DNA of 64,000 nucleotides from Vibrio chagasii (GCF_002954585.1 NZ_MSCI01000003.1:209967-273966); one strand, 5' to 3'; counted from the stretch's first letter, positions 1 through 9,641 are shown. Notes: generated by a model not told the origin, from the sequence alone. A program made the numbers and translations.

Positions 1-18
1 TCAAAAGATCAACACGCC

Positions 19-1281
19 CTAATCAATAATGTATTGTAAGGTGTTATCTAACGCTCCTCGATTCTGCTCAACCACTTGATAAGCCGCCAAGCCTTTATCT
101 TTACGTAAGCTAGGCTGTGTGAACAGCTCTTTTAGCTGGCCTACAATTTCATTGCTGTTTTGACAAATAGTGACAGCTTGAGCTTCAAGCAGTTTGTCGG
201 TGATCTCGCTAAAATTAAAGTAGCTAGGGCCATTTAGCAGAGGCAACTTCAGGGATGCTGGCTCTAGCAAGTTATGCCCTCCAACTTTATCTCCAACAAG
301 GCTTCCGCCCATAAAACAGACATCAGCGCCGCCGAGTAGTACCAACATTTCGCCCATGGTATCAGCTATATAGACTTCAACATCAGATGTTAATACTTGC
401 TGACTCGTTCGAGTGACGGTGTTGAAGCCGTGCTGCTTAGCTAGCTCTGTCACTTGGTTGAATCGCTCTGGATGGCGAGGCACGATGATCAGTAGCGCAT
501 TCGGATTGTCTTTTATAAGTTGCTTATGAGCATCTAAAACAACATCGTCTTCACCTTGGTGGGTGCTAGCCGCAATCCAGACATCACGATTAGAGCCAAA
601 TTGTGCCCTTAATGCTTTGCCTTTTTCAACTTGTTCAGCAGAGACTTCAATATCAAACTTGATAGAGCCTGTCACATGCACAGATGCTTTATCTAGGCCT
701 AGCCTAACAAAACGCTCCGCATCACTAGGGTACTGGCAGAGTACCTGAGATAGTTTTTTAGCTAGAAGGTTAAATACGGGTTGGAACTTAGCGTAGCGTT
801 GGCATGAATGTTCAGAAAGGCGAGCGTTAAGCACTGAAATAGGAATCCCAGCTTTCGCGACGCAATGCAGCGTGTTTGGCCAAAGCTCTGTTTCCATAAT
901 CAACATCTGCTTTGGTTTTACTGATTTAAGGAAGCCTCGTACACACCAAGAAAAATCAATCGGCATGTAGCGATGCTCGACCAAACCACCAAGTTTGTCT
1001 ATTTGTTCTGCACCTGTGCTGGTTGTCGTGGTAACGATGATGGCTTGATTTGGGGCTCGCTGCTTCAATTGCTTGATAATAGGTATCGCAGCAATAGATT
1101 CACCTACCGACACCGCATGAATCCAGATCGGGCTTTTACCTTGAATCTTCGGTGTAATACCGAAATGCTCTTTCCAGCGCTTACCGAAACTTGGTTTGTC
1201 GGGTTTGCTCTTATAAAGCCCATAGAGGAGCAGTGGAGAGGCCAATGACAATATAAGAGTGTATATAAGTCGTATAAGCAT
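19..1281 (-). CDS. waaA: 3-deoxy-D-manno-octulosonic acid (Kdo) transferase
   Basis: This is the GT30 enzyme that adds Kdo from CMP-Kdo to lipid IVA at the inner membrane, the first step of LPS core assembly. The 420-residue length is normal. An N-terminal membrane anchor covers about residues 3-22. The catalytic Glu lies in the VSVGE motif (E61), ETELWPN follows at 130-136, and the C-terminal half has the GGSLVGDKVGGHNLLEP nucleotide-site segment. It is transcribed away from the core glycosyltransferase genes that start at 1390, so the 108-bp gap must hold divergent promoters. The stop codon lies only 18 bases from the window edge. Identification is secure from the motifs; mono- or bifunctionality (one or two Kdo) cannot be read from the sequence. 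Confidence 0.95.
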   Translation of the reverse strand: MLIRLIYTLILSLASPLLLYGLYKSKPDKPSFGKRWKEHFGITPKIQGKSPIWIHAVSVGESIAAIPIIKQLKQRAPNQAIIVTTTTSTGAEQIDKLGGLVEHRYMPIDFSWCVRGFLKSVKPKQMLIMETELWPNTLHCVAKAGIPISVLNARLSEHSCQRYAKFQPVFNLLAKKLSQVLCQYPSDAERFVRLGLDKASVHVTGSIKFDIEVSAEQVEKGKALRAQFGSNRDVWIAASTHQGEDDVVLDAHKQLIKDNPNALLIIVPRHPERFNQVTELAKQHGFNTVTRTSQQVLTSDVEVYIADTMGEMLVLLGGADVCFMGGSLVGDKVGGHNLLEPASLKLPLLNGPSYFNFSEITDKLLEAQAVTICQNSNEIVGQLKELFTQPSLRKDKGLAAYQVVEQNRGALDNTLQYIID

Positions 1282-1389
1282 AAGAACAGTGACACCAGAG
1301 GGTAAAATCAGTAATCAGAAGAGTATTTTCTTCAATCTCGAAAGTAAAGAGCGTTATAATTAAATGCTTAGTGACACTTTCAAACGGAA

Positions 1390-2445
1390 ATGGTGAACTC
1401 TATCTCATCGCTTATTCAAACCGATCAATCCTATCGTTTTTTGCTCTATGTCGAGCAAAACTACTCATTTGCTATCCTTCGTCCATTTTATAACTACGCG
1501 AAGCAACTTGGCCATGACGTAAAGTGGTTGCTCGTTGGTGAGGATGCTTCTGAACATCTTTTATTAGAGCAAGAGCAGCGCGTGTCTTTGACAGAAGCTG
1601 TCGCCTATAACCCTTCTGCTGTTTTAGTACCCGGTGATCGCGTTCCTGCTTTTATCCCAGGTTTGAAGGTACAAGTGTTTCACGGTTTGAATGAGAGTAA
1701 ACGAGGGAACTTATATCCTGAGCGTGGTCTATTTGACTTGTATTGTACAGAAGGCCATGAAAGAACCAATTCATTGGCGCCATTAGCTAAACAGCGCGGC
1801 TACTTTCAAGTCAAAGAGACCGGCTGGTTGAAGCTAGATAGCTTGTTAAATTACCAAATCAGTCACAAGCATTTTGAAAGACCTCAAATTCTATTCGCTT
1901 CCACTTTTTCGCCAAGTTTATCCTGTGCTGAAGTGGTTTATGAAGAGCTTAAGCGCCTAAGCAAACTGAGCCAGTGGCAATGGTTAGTCACACTGCATCC
2001 TAAAATGAAGCAAGAGACACGAGAAAAATACCAGGCGTTGGAAGGGGACAACCTTCTGTTCTTCGACAATGATCGAGTGATTGAAATGCAGCATCGTGCT
2101 GATGTGATGGTATGTGACAACTCATCGATATTTCAGGAGTTTTTGTTGCTCAATAAGCCGGTTGTTACGGTAAATAACCGAGATCCTCAAGCGAGCTTCA
2201 TCAATATTACCCAAGCAGAGCAGTTAGAATCAGCAATTCAACAAGCTATGCTGCCTGATGAAACAAGAGATAAAGCCATTGCTAATTATGGTCCGTCAAT
2301 AACGCCATATTTGGACGGTCAATCCTCAGCTAGAGTTTTGAGTGCGATTACGGATGTACTAGAAAGCGACTGGCAGGACAAAAAGCCAAAAAATTGGATT
2401 CGTAACTTTAAAATCCGTAAATCATTAAACTATTGGAAATTCTAG
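1390..2445 (+). CDS. CDP-glycerol glycerophosphotransferase-like protein of the LPS core locus
   Basis: The 351-residue protein has a GT-B-like layout with the C-terminal features of the CDP-glycerol:polyglycerophosphate transferase family: a VTLHPK segment near residues 196-201 and a CDNSS segment near 237-241, the HP and SS positions used by that fold. In Vibrio core loci such proteins are thought to add a phosphate-linked substituent to the core, but the donor cannot be told from the sequence. It heads a same-strand run (1390-6482) with short gaps (9-10 bp to the next two genes). ATG 1390 is followed at once by a GTG codon that could also serve. No transmembrane segment is evident, so it probably acts on the cytoplasmic face. 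Confidence 0.7.
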   Translation: MVNSISSLIQTDQSYRFLLYVEQNYSFAILRPFYNYAKQLGHDVKWLLVGEDASEHLLLEQEQRVSLTEAVAYNPSAVLVPGDRVPAFIPGLKVQVFHGLNESKRGNLYPERGLFDLYCTEGHERTNSLAPLAKQRGYFQVKETGWLKLDSLLNYQISHKHFERPQILFASTFSPSLSCAEVVYEELKRLSKLSQWQWLVTLHPKMKQETREKYQALEGDNLLFFDNDRVIEMQHRADVMVCDNSSIFQEFLLLNKPVVTVNNRDPQASFINITQAEQLESAIQQAMLPDETRDKAIANYGPSITPYLDGQSSARVLSAITDVLESDWQDKKPKNWIRNFKIRKSLNYWKF

Positions 2446-2454
2446 GGCTGAATA

Positions 2455-3234
2455 ATGAGAAAACATACCCTGTCTGTCATTGTTATTACCAAGAATGAAG
2501 AAGACCGAATTGAAACTTGCCTAAAATCTGTGGTTGATATTGCCGATGAGCTAATTGTGTTAGACAGCGGATCAACGGACGCAACCGTTGAGATATGCCA
2601 AAAATACACAGACAACGTGACCATCACCGATTGGCCGGGCTTTGGTAAGCAAAAGCAAAGAGCACTAGATAAAGCGACATGTGATTGGGTGTTATCAATC
2701 GATGCGGATGAAGCTTTAGACCCTGAAATGAGCAAGGCTCTTGTTGAGTTATTAAAACAAGATCAAATCAAACATACCGCTTATAAACTTCCTTGGGGAG
2801 TAACGCTCTATGGAACAACGCTTAAGTATGGCCGTAGTGCTCGTGCTGTGTTGAGGCTCTTCAAAAGAGAGGGTTCTCGATATACCTTGGATGAAGTGCA
2901 TGAAACTGTTGTACCGGAACAAGGAACGACGGGTACCCTGAAAGGCTACTTGCTCCATTACACTCACCGAGATTATGGACACGGCTTAGATAAAGCGGCG
3001 CAATATGCTTGGCTTGGTTCTCAAAAATACCACCGTAAAGGTAAGAAATCACACGGCTTATTCCTCGCTCTACTACGAGCGATGTGGACATTCTTCCTTG
3101 TGTACATTATCCGTCGTGGCTTTATGGATGGTAGTGTCGGTTTCATTATGGCGATGACTTACGCTCAGGTGAATTTCAATAAATATGTCGGTTTGTGGAT
3201 TCTTGAAAACCGTTCAACAGACCAAGCGAAATAG
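2455..3234 (+). CDS. waaE: WaaE-type family 2 glycosyltransferase (LPS inner core)
   Basis: This is a GT2 protein of 259 residues. The N-terminal half has the GT-A pattern: VIVITKNEEDRI at 8-19, LDSGSTD at 36-42 and the metal-binding DAD at 83-85 within SIDADEA. Length and sequence style match WaaE/KdtX, which adds beta-1,4-glucose to heptose I of the inner core in Klebsiella and relatives. A hydrophobic stretch near 205-220 with following basic residues may bind the membrane. It starts 9 bp after the preceding gene with AGGGCTGA as a plausible ribosome site. Family assignment is solid; the acceptor sugar is inferred from family and context. Confidence 0.8.
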   Translation: MRKHTLSVIVITKNEEDRIETCLKSVVDIADELIVLDSGSTDATVEICQKYTDNVTITDWPGFGKQKQRALDKATCDWVLSIDADEALDPEMSKALVELLKQDQIKHTAYKLPWGVTLYGTTLKYGRSARAVLRLFKREGSRYTLDEVHETVVPEQGTTGTLKGYLLHYTHRDYGHGLDKAAQYAWLGSQKYHRKGKKSHGLFLALLRAMWTFFLVYIIRRGFMDGSVGFIMAMTYAQVNFNKYVGLWILENRSTDQAK

Positions 3235-3244
3235 GAACCGATAG

Positions 3245-4324
3245 ATGAAGATTTTAGTTTGTGCATCTTACTTACATGCATGGAACAGTTTGCGTCCAGA
3301 AGCTGCGATTTTTATCGAGCTAGCTCGTCAAGGGCATCAAGTGACGATCATGACTCAGGGAGAATCTGAGCACGTATCTAAGCTAGAAGAGCACGGCATT
3401 CGAGTGGTCGATGGCTACCCGAAACGTAAAATTTGTTTTGATACCATTAAAAAGATCCGTCATGAGTTAAAAACGCACAATTACGACATCTGCTATGCTT
3501 TTAACTCTAAGACAATCCCCAATGCAGCTTTTGCGTGTATTGGTTTTGACGTTAAGTTGGTTGTTTATCGAGGTACTACTGGCGGGCTATATCGACATGA
3601 TCCAAGTGCTTATCTAACTCAGCTCCATCCTCGTGTAGATGGCATTGTGTGTGTTTCTGAAGCAGTGCGACAAGATGTAGTGAAGCGCGTTTGGAAGAAC
3701 AAAGATAACGTTGTTACCATATACAAAGGGCATGAATTGGATTGGTACAAAGTACCACCAACTGAGCGTTCTGAATTTGGTTTGAGTGAAGAAGATGTTG
3801 TTGCGATTACCGCAGCGCACGTAAGGCCAAGTAAAGGTATTTCCGTTTTGCTCGAAGCGACCAAACACATTACGGCACCCAACTTCCACCTGATTTTAGC
3901 TGGGAGCGGTTATGAGCCTCACTTTGATGAGATGAAAGCGAGCCCGATGAGTGAGCGAATTCATTACATAGGCCACCGAACTGACATTCCTTCGATCATG
4001 TGTATGGCAGACTTTCAAGTTCAACCATCGATCAGCGGAGAAGGACTACCACGCACCATTGTCGAAGCAATGGCCAATGGTACTACTTCTGTAGTTACGA
4101 CCACCGGCGGTGCCCCAGAACTCGTTGTGGATGGTGAAACGGGCTATATTGTCCCAACTGGTGACGCTAAAGCGTTGGGCGAAGCTATGGACAAGCTCGC
4201 ACAAGACAAGGCCAAGTGCACAGCCATGAGTGAAGCGGCCAAGAAGCGCCTAGATGAAAGCTTTAGCTCACGAGTAACAGTGAAAAAGCACCTGGAATTT
4301 TTTTATAGATTGTTGAGTAGATAG
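3245..4324 (+). CDS. GT4-family glycosyltransferase (LPS core)
   Basis: This retaining GT-B transferase has 359 residues. The C-terminal Glycos_transf_1 domain shows TAAHVRPSKGISVLLEA near 188-204 and the EX7E signature in GEGLPRTIVEAMANG near 260-274, which holds the donor nucleotide. The start follows AGGAACCG, a good ribosome site, 10 bp after the waaE-like gene. It probably adds one outer-core sugar. The opening residues (MKILVCASYLHAWNSLRPEAAIF) are normal for a cytosolic GT4. Donor and acceptor cannot be assigned from sequence alone. Confidence 0.8.
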   Translation: MKILVCASYLHAWNSLRPEAAIFIELARQGHQVTIMTQGESEHVSKLEEHGIRVVDGYPKRKICFDTIKKIRHELKTHNYDICYAFNSKTIPNAAFACIGFDVKLVVYRGTTGGLYRHDPSAYLTQLHPRVDGIVCVSEAVRQDVVKRVWKNKDNVVTIYKGHELDWYKVPPTERSEFGLSEEDVVAITAAHVRPSKGISVLLEATKHITAPNFHLILAGSGYEPHFDEMKASPMSERIHYIGHRTDIPSIMCMADFQVQPSISGEGLPRTIVEAMANGTTSVVTTTGGAPELVVDGETGYIVPTGDAKALGEAMDKLAQDKAKCTAMSEAAKKRLDESFSSRVTVKKHLEFFYRLLSR

Positions 4325-4326
4325 TT

Positions 4327-5376
4327 ATGAACCTGTATTTGTGTTCTACGTTGCGTCACTTTCTATTTGCTTTGTTGAGGTCATTAAAAGAAGTAGAGAA
4401 GGAAAGCCGAATAATAGTTGTTACTGACCAGCAAGGTCTGGAGCCTGATAGCTTTGATTTATCTATTTTACCTAGCACCATTACGGTGAAATTTATAGGT
4501 AGAAAAAAATGCCTTAAAGAAATATATAGAGGCAGTTTAGGGATGATTCATAAATGTTTTGCTGCTGCCAATTGTCAGAATGAATTTTTCAAAAAAAGAA
4601 CAGCTAGAAAGTTATATGAAAATGACATATTGAGTGAACCATTTTCAAAAAACAAAACTCGTTTATTTTTATTTAATGACCGCAACCGAATTTCCAGGTT
4701 AATACGTTTGGCTTTTCCCTATTATGAGGTTATAGAGGATGGGTTATCTAATTATACAGGCTCGGAGTTAAGTCTCACAGATCGATTTTTCTCTAATAAA
4801 AAAGGTCGGCGTTATATTGGAGATGATAAACGTTGTAAAATTATTTACTTATTACAGCCAGAACTGGCACCTAGTCAGATTGAAAATAAAGTACAACGTA
4901 TAGAATTTATCGATTCTAATAACGTCAATACATTTTTATATTCAATATTTAAATTGGATAATTCGAGTGTTGATGTTCCTGATGTGATCATTGCAACTCA
5001 ACCTATATCTATATCAGGAATGAGTGACTCGGGATATGATATCAATATTTACCGAAGAATGGTGGAGCATATTGAAGCTAAAAATTGGACATATGCTTTT
5101 AAAGTACATCCTAGAGAAAACGAATGTAAGTACAAAAGTGCATTCCCAACGTCAAATTTTATAAAAAGTAAAATTCCATTGGAATTGTTAGTATTCTCTT
5201 CTTCAAGTTCACCTATGATCTTATCTGTTTACTCTAGCGCTGGTATGGGCTTTGAAGGGTTTTGCCGTAGAGTGACCTTAATAAAGGATGATGAAGCTGA
5301 GATACAGGCTGATATATATAATAAATGGAAGCAAAGTTTTTTAGACTTAAATAAACGTTTAGAGGCATTATTTTGA
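4327..5376 (+). CDS. Putative GT52-like / sialyltransferase-fold glycosyltransferase
   Basis: I do not recognise a close named family member, but three spaced motifs stand out: EDG at 137-139 (VIEDGLSNY), HP at 261-262 (FKVHPRE) and SS at 303-304 (VYSSAG). That D/E-D/E-G, HP, SS/T set is diagnostic of bacterial sialyltransferase superfamilies (GT52, GT80 and polysialyltransferase relatives), where these residues bind the CMP-sugar donor and catalyse transfer. Length (349 residues) fits GT52. No CMP-sialic acid genes lie in the window, so the donor could be another sugar or be made elsewhere. It sits between two GT4 genes in the core run, is clearly AT-rich compared with waaA, and its stop overlaps the next start. 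Confidence 0.6.
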   Translation: MNLYLCSTLRHFLFALLRSLKEVEKESRIIVVTDQQGLEPDSFDLSILPSTITVKFIGRKKCLKEIYRGSLGMIHKCFAAANCQNEFFKKRTARKLYENDILSEPFSKNKTRLFLFNDRNRISRLIRLAFPYYEVIEDGLSNYTGSELSLTDRFFSNKKGRRYIGDDKRCKIIYLLQPELAPSQIENKVQRIEFIDSNNVNTFLYSIFKLDNSSVDVPDVIIATQPISISGMSDSGYDINIYRRMVEHIEAKNWTYAFKVHPRENECKYKSAFPTSNFIKSKIPLELLVFSSSSSPMILSVYSSAGMGFEGFCRRVTLIKDDEAEIQADIYNKWKQSFLDLNKRLEALF

Positions 5377-6482
5377 TAAGAAAGATGGTTTTTGTAATAT
5401 CAGCTCTACGTGGTGGTGGTGCTGAGAAATTCGTGCTTAACCTTTACAAAGCAATGGAAAAATATCAAGGTTATGAATGTCATATTGTTTCTATAGAAAA
5501 AGCGGTTGAGCATAATATTGAAGGATACAGGGTACACTTTGTTAGTGATTTTTGTAATGTGTCAAAAAAAGGATTAAGGCGTCTTATATATAAAAAAAAT
5601 GTAGCGAAAGCTGTAGATGATTATATACGTAATAATATATCTCAAGATGCATTTATACTGAGTAATATGTTACTCTCTGATAAAATTATGTCTGAGAGTA
5701 AACTAAAAGTCCATCACGTAATACACAATTCCTATAAGACAGCATTTTTATCGGGCAAAGGTTTTTTTAAAAAAATTCAAATAAAAAATAATATCAATAG
5801 ATTGTATCGCAATCACCCGCTAGTATTCGTTTCCCAAGCTGCAGAAATTGAATATAATGAGGAGTTCTATTCACCATTTGATAATCAAGTTATCTATAAC
5901 CCAACAGAGTTGTCTGACCTTCAAGCTTTGTCAAATTCAATAGTAGAAGATCTAGAGGCTAGATATCTTATTCATATAGGAAGATTTAACCGTCAAAAGC
6001 GTCATGACCGGTTGATTAAAGCATTTTCCAAAATTAAAAATAGTGATGTAAAGCTATTGCTTGTTGGGAATGGAAGTTTAAAGTCAGAATCAGAAAAATT
6101 AGTTAGTGATTTAGGTCTACAAGATAGGGTTATATTTAAAGGGTTCACAGACAACCCATATCCTTATTTAAAAAAAGCAGAAGGTCTAGTTCTAAGCTCT
6201 GACTTTGAAGGTCTTCCTACTGTATTGATCGAAGCGATTGCACTGAATACTCCAGTAGTTACTACTGACTGTAGTGGAGGTATTAGAGAAATTATAGGAG
6301 ATAATGAAAATGTTATCTCCCCTAATCATGATACAGAAAAACTATCTAACATGATGGATAGTCTAATTCTTTCACCGGATGAATTTCAATGTTCATTCCC
6401 TAACAAGTTTTTAGCTAGTGAGGTTTCATCTCAGTATCATAATTTACACTCTCTTCATTACAATTCAACAAGAAATAAGTGA
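5373..6482 (+). CDS. GT4-family glycosyltransferase
   Basis: This 369-residue GT-B protein begins VFVISALRGGGAEKFVLNL, the usual glycine-rich N-terminal loop. Its C-terminal donor domain contains IHIGRFNRQKRHDRLI near 195-210 and FEGLPTVLIEAIALNTPVV near 273-291 (EX7E). The start is either TTG 5373, which overlaps the previous stop by four bases, or ATG 5385 four codons later; I keep the longer form because of the overlap. It is AT-rich like its upstream neighbour. Its last 68 bases overlap the 3' end of the convergent waaL gene, so the two transcripts are antisense there. It probably adds a core or O-unit sugar. Confidence 0.75.
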   Translation: MIRKMVFVISALRGGGAEKFVLNLYKAMEKYQGYECHIVSIEKAVEHNIEGYRVHFVSDFCNVSKKGLRRLIYKKNVAKAVDDYIRNNISQDAFILSNMLLSDKIMSESKLKVHHVIHNSYKTAFLSGKGFFKKIQIKNNINRLYRNHPLVFVSQAAEIEYNEEFYSPFDNQVIYNPTELSDLQALSNSIVEDLEARYLIHIGRFNRQKRHDRLIKAFSKIKNSDVKLLLVGNGSLKSESEKLVSDLGLQDRVIFKGFTDNPYPYLKKAEGLVLSSDFEGLPTVLIEAIALNTPVVTTDCSGGIREIIGDNENVISPNHDTEKLSNMMDSLILSPDEFQCSFPNKFLASEVSSQYHNLHSLHYNSTRNK

Positions 6483-7623
6483 GTAGTAAAATTGGTAGCA
6501 ATGAAAAAGGTTGGCTCATTGGTGTATCAGTTAAACATGCTAAGGCGATTAACATTGTTAATGTGTACACAAGAACTCTAGTTTTTGTTTTTTTACGAAA
6601 GGATATTATGCATGGGATTACCTGAATCGCTAGTAATAATATACAACCTAGTATCCCAGTTTTCACTAGTTTATCTATATATTGGTTATGGTAATGTGTC
6701 GGCGAGTATCTAGCTACAGCATCAGAGACTTTACCTTTTCGATTTAATGTCTTTAACTCATCTGCATGAGAGTCACCTAATCCGTAAATAGGACTAAGTG
6801 CATATAATTGTTGGGCTGCTTTCCAAAATTGGAAACGCAGTCCGATCGAAGAATTCATGTCACCATCTGATAATCTCTGAATTTCAACTAGTGTAACTTC
6901 AGTTCTGTTTTTTATAACTTCAAACGAAGCCATAAAAATAACAGACAATGAAATGATTGTAACGAATAAGTGTTTCAGCTTTATACTCTTGTTATTTGTT
7001 AAATATAAAAAAACAAGAAGGGAAGATGTTATTATTAGTGGGAATATGGCGCCTCTGGTTTCAGTTATAAATATTCCCATAACTAATAATGTATAGCTCA
7101 CAATCGATATTTTACACTTCTTAAATAAACATAGGTATAGTGCAGATATTGCATATAATGTTAAAGTTATCGAATAAGGTATTGGGTTGACGGTTCGAAT
7201 TCCTCTCTCAATATCTAATCCATATCTGTTATAAGTCAGCATTAAAAATGACAGGAACGCAGCAAACAATAACAACCATTTTAAATTTTTAAAATTTAAA
7301 ATATCTTTAGGTAATACCAAAAGATAAAGCATAGCTGCTAAGTAACTCCTTAACTCACCAGAGCTAAATCCAATTGTTTCATAAAATAATACATTGAATA
7401 TAGAAATCACAAAGAGACTTAGTATATAAGGGTTTTTATAATTTTTCTTTATATTATCAAGTTTATAATATCCAACAGATACTATTATAGATATCAAAAA
7501 AATTATAACTATACTTTTATCGGCACCAGGAACTATTAGGAAGCCACTAAATAGCCATATTATTGGAAGTAAAATAATAATATCGGTGATTTTTTTTAAA
7601 TTTAAATTTTGCATGTTTGACAT
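6415..7623 (-). CDS. waaL: O-antigen ligase (WaaL family)
   Basis: This is a polytopic inner-membrane protein of 402 residues with many hydrophobic spans. The Wzy_C/O-antigen ligase region has ITETRGAIFPL near 186-196, then a periplasmic loop with SIGLRFQFWKAA and HYHNQYIDKLVKTGILG near 310-326. The Arg of TRGA and the His of HNQY match residues reported as essential in WaaL. The enzyme moves polymer from undecaprenyl diphosphate to lipid A-core in the periplasm. It starts 1 bp after the lpxM-type stop, so the pair is co-transcribed. A Wzy polymerase is the alternative, but position in the core locus and motif order favour ligase. Confidence 0.8.
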   Translation of the reverse strand: MSNMQNLNLKKITDIIILLPIIWLFSGFLIVPGADKSIVIIFLISIIVSVGYYKLDNIKKNYKNPYILSLFVISIFNVLFYETIGFSSGELRSYLAAMLYLLVLPKDILNFKNLKWLLLFAAFLSFLMLTYNRYGLDIERGIRTVNPIPYSITLTLYAISALYLCLFKKCKISIVSYTLLVMGIFITETRGAIFPLIITSSLLVFLYLTNNKSIKLKHLFVTIISLSVIFMASFEVIKNRTEVTLVEIQRLSDGDMNSSIGLRFQFWKAAQQLYALSPIYGLGDSHADELKTLNRKGKVSDAVARYSPTHYHNQYIDKLVKTGILGCILLLAIQVIPCIISFRKKTKTRVLVYTLTMLIALACLTDTPMSQPFSLLPILLLTYFLLNCNEESVNYDTEMKPH

Positions 7624-7624
7624 G

Positions 7625-8578
7625 TTATGTATAAGGGTTAATATTGCTTTCAGGACGAGTCTTAAGCAGTCTTAAGATCCACATATATTGCTCAGGTTTT
7701 TTGCTTACGTAGTCTTCAATGCATTGATTCATCATACGCGCATCCTGTTCTTCGCTTCCTGTTGGGAATGGCAGGGCAGGGTAAAAATCCAACGTGTATT
7801 GACCAGTATTACTATCATATTGAGCAAACAAGGGCACAATTTTAGCTTTACTTAGTTTTGATAGGCGCCCAAGTCCTGAGATAGTGGCTTTTTGTGTAGC
7901 AAAAAAATCAACGAAGACGCTGTGCTCGCGACCAAGATCCTCATCTGGGAGATAATAACCCAGGTAACCATCTCGTACAGACTTGATAAAAGGTTTTATA
8001 CCGCCGCTACGGTCATAAACTCGGCCGCCGTATTGTACGCGCTGACGATGCATCAGCCAGTCACTGAGCTTGTTTTTTTGGGCTTTCGCCATTGCAGATA
8101 CCGGGAGATTACGTGACGCGAGTAATACTGCTGGGATATCTATAGCCCATGTGTGCGGTACTAACAAGATAACATTCTCGCCACTATCCGTAATATCGGT
8201 TAGGTTGCTCAGGCCATTAATTGAAGTGTTGCTCTCTAACCAATCTTTGCTTTTGAGGGTTAGGGATGCAAAGCCCATCAAAAATGAGATGGATGTAACG
8301 TAAGACTTATAAAGGACTTCTTCGCGCTGTTCTATTGACTGCTCAGGAAAGCACATCTCAAGGTTTACACGAGCTCGACGGTTGGCTTTATTTTTGATTT
8401 TCACGGCCTGTTTAGCCATAAATTTAGCTATAGCTAAACGAATGCTATTAGGCAAAAAGCTAACTAACGAAGATAGCAGTACTGCGATCCAGGTACCCCA
8501 GTACTTCGGTGCTAAAAAGCCCCATTCAAACTCAGGGTTGTATGCTTTTGGGTCAAAGTCATTGCGTTGTGTGGTCAT
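7625..8578 (-). CDS. lpxM: LpxM/LpxL-family lipid A late acyltransferase
   Basis: This membrane-bound acyltransferase of 317 residues adds a secondary acyl chain to Kdo2-lipid A from acyl-ACP. The HX4D catalytic motif is HTWAID (H142, D147). GGRVYDRSGGIKPFIKSVRDG, LPDEDLGREHSVFVDFFAT and the C-terminal PEQYMWILRLLKTRP are close to MsbB/LpxM wording as I recall it. A hydrophobic segment at about 30-48 anchors it. It is upstream of and nearly touching waaL. Vibrio carries several paralogues (LpxL, LpxM, LpxN), so the exact acyl chain and site are uncertain. Confidence 0.85.
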   Translation of the reverse strand: MTTQRNDFDPKAYNPEFEWGFLAPKYWGTWIAVLLSSLVSFLPNSIRLAIAKFMAKQAVKIKNKANRRARVNLEMCFPEQSIEQREEVLYKSYVTSISFLMGFASLTLKSKDWLESNTSINGLSNLTDITDSGENVILLVPHTWAIDIPAVLLASRNLPVSAMAKAQKNKLSDWLMHRQRVQYGGRVYDRSGGIKPFIKSVRDGYLGYYLPDEDLGREHSVFVDFFATQKATISGLGRLSKLSKAKIVPLFAQYDSNTGQYTLDFYPALPFPTGSEEQDARMMNQCIEDYVSKKPEQYMWILRLLKTRPESNINPYT

Positions 8579-8699
8579 TAATACACTACATTTTTATTAG
8601 GGAAACGGGCTAATAGCTCGCGACTCAGGACATGATTATATTTTTTCAGTGACGGACCCATCAAGATAGTCCATCACTAAATTAGTATTTGCTCACTTA

Positions 8700-9641
8700 T
8701 TATGCGTTAATAAGCTTCATGTATTCGGCTACACCATCGGCGACAGACTTAAATTCAATATCGCAGCCTGTATTACGTAGTTTCGTTAAATCTGCCTGAG
8801 TGAACTCTTGATAAGCGCCTTTTAAGTGGTCTGGGAATGGGATGGTTTCAATTTCTCCCTTGCCATGATGTTTGATGACCGCTTTTGCTACTTCTTCAAA
8901 TGACTCTGCATTGCCGGTACCAAGGTTAAAAATACCAGAAGCGCCATTTTCTAAGAACCAGAGATTTACCGCTGCCACATCGCCAACATAAACAAAGTCG
9001 CGCTTAAAGGTCTCGCTGCCTGCAAACAGTTTTGGATTTTCACCAGCGTTCATTTGATTATTCAGGTGGAATGCAACGGATGCCATGCTACCTTTGTGTT
9101 GTTCGCGCGGTCCATAAACATTGAAGTATCTGAAGCCTACGATTTGTGAAAGTCTCTCATTGTGCGCTGCTGCATCAGCCGTTAAGCGACGAACGTAGTT
9201 ATCAAACTGTTGTTTTGAGTAGCCATACACGTTCAATGCACCTTCGTATTCGCGCTCTTCAATGAAAGTGTCAGTTTCACCGTATGTCGCAGCAGAAGAA
9301 GCATATAAAAATGGAATTTCACGTTCAACACAGTAATGAAGCAGCTCTTTTGAGTACTCATAGTTGTTAAGCATCATGTGCTTGCCATCCCACTCAGTGG
9401 TCGCAGAGCACGCACCTTCGTGGAAGATTGCTTCAATATGGCCGAAGTCATCACCAGCCATCACCTGAGTTAGAAAGTCATCACGATCCATATAATCTGT
9501 GATGTCTAAGTCGACAAGGTTTTTAAACTTCTTACCGTCTTTTAAGTTGTCGACGACTAGAATATCGTTGTGGCCCGCTTCGTTAAGCGCCTTAACAATA
9601 TTGCTGCCAATCATGCCAGCACCACCGGTTACGATAATCAT
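8700..9641 (-). CDS. hldD: ADP-L-glycero-D-manno-heptose 6-epimerase
   Basis: This short-chain dehydrogenase-fold enzyme of 313 residues converts ADP-D,D-heptose to the L,D form used in the inner core. The NADP-binding TGGAGMIG lies at 5-12 and the catalytic Tyr-x3-Lys is Y139-K143 in NVYGYSK. YFNVYGPRE and FKRDFVYVGDVA are typical of the family. It is divergent from ugd across a 128-152-bp gap. An imperfect 10-bp inverted repeat (8648-8678) lies just after its stop but lacks a T-run on the proper side. Confidence 0.96.
   Translation of the reverse strand: MIIVTGGAGMIGSNIVKALNEAGHNDILVVDNLKDGKKFKNLVDLDITDYMDRDDFLTQVMAGDDFGHIEAIFHEGACSATTEWDGKHMMLNNYEYSKELLHYCVEREIPFLYASSAATYGETDTFIEEREYEGALNVYGYSKQQFDNYVRRLTADAAAHNERLSQIVGFRYFNVYGPREQHKGSMASVAFHLNNQMNAGENPKLFAGSETFKRDFVYVGDVAAVNLWFLENGASGIFNLGTGNAESFEEVAKAVIKHHGKGEIETIPFPDHLKGAYQEFTQADLTKLRNTGCDIEFKSVADGVAEYMKLINA

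Noticed and set aside
8648..8678. Inverted repeat after hldD as a terminator
   Set aside because: The T-run lies on the wrong side for the minus strand, and rightward nothing T-rich follows.
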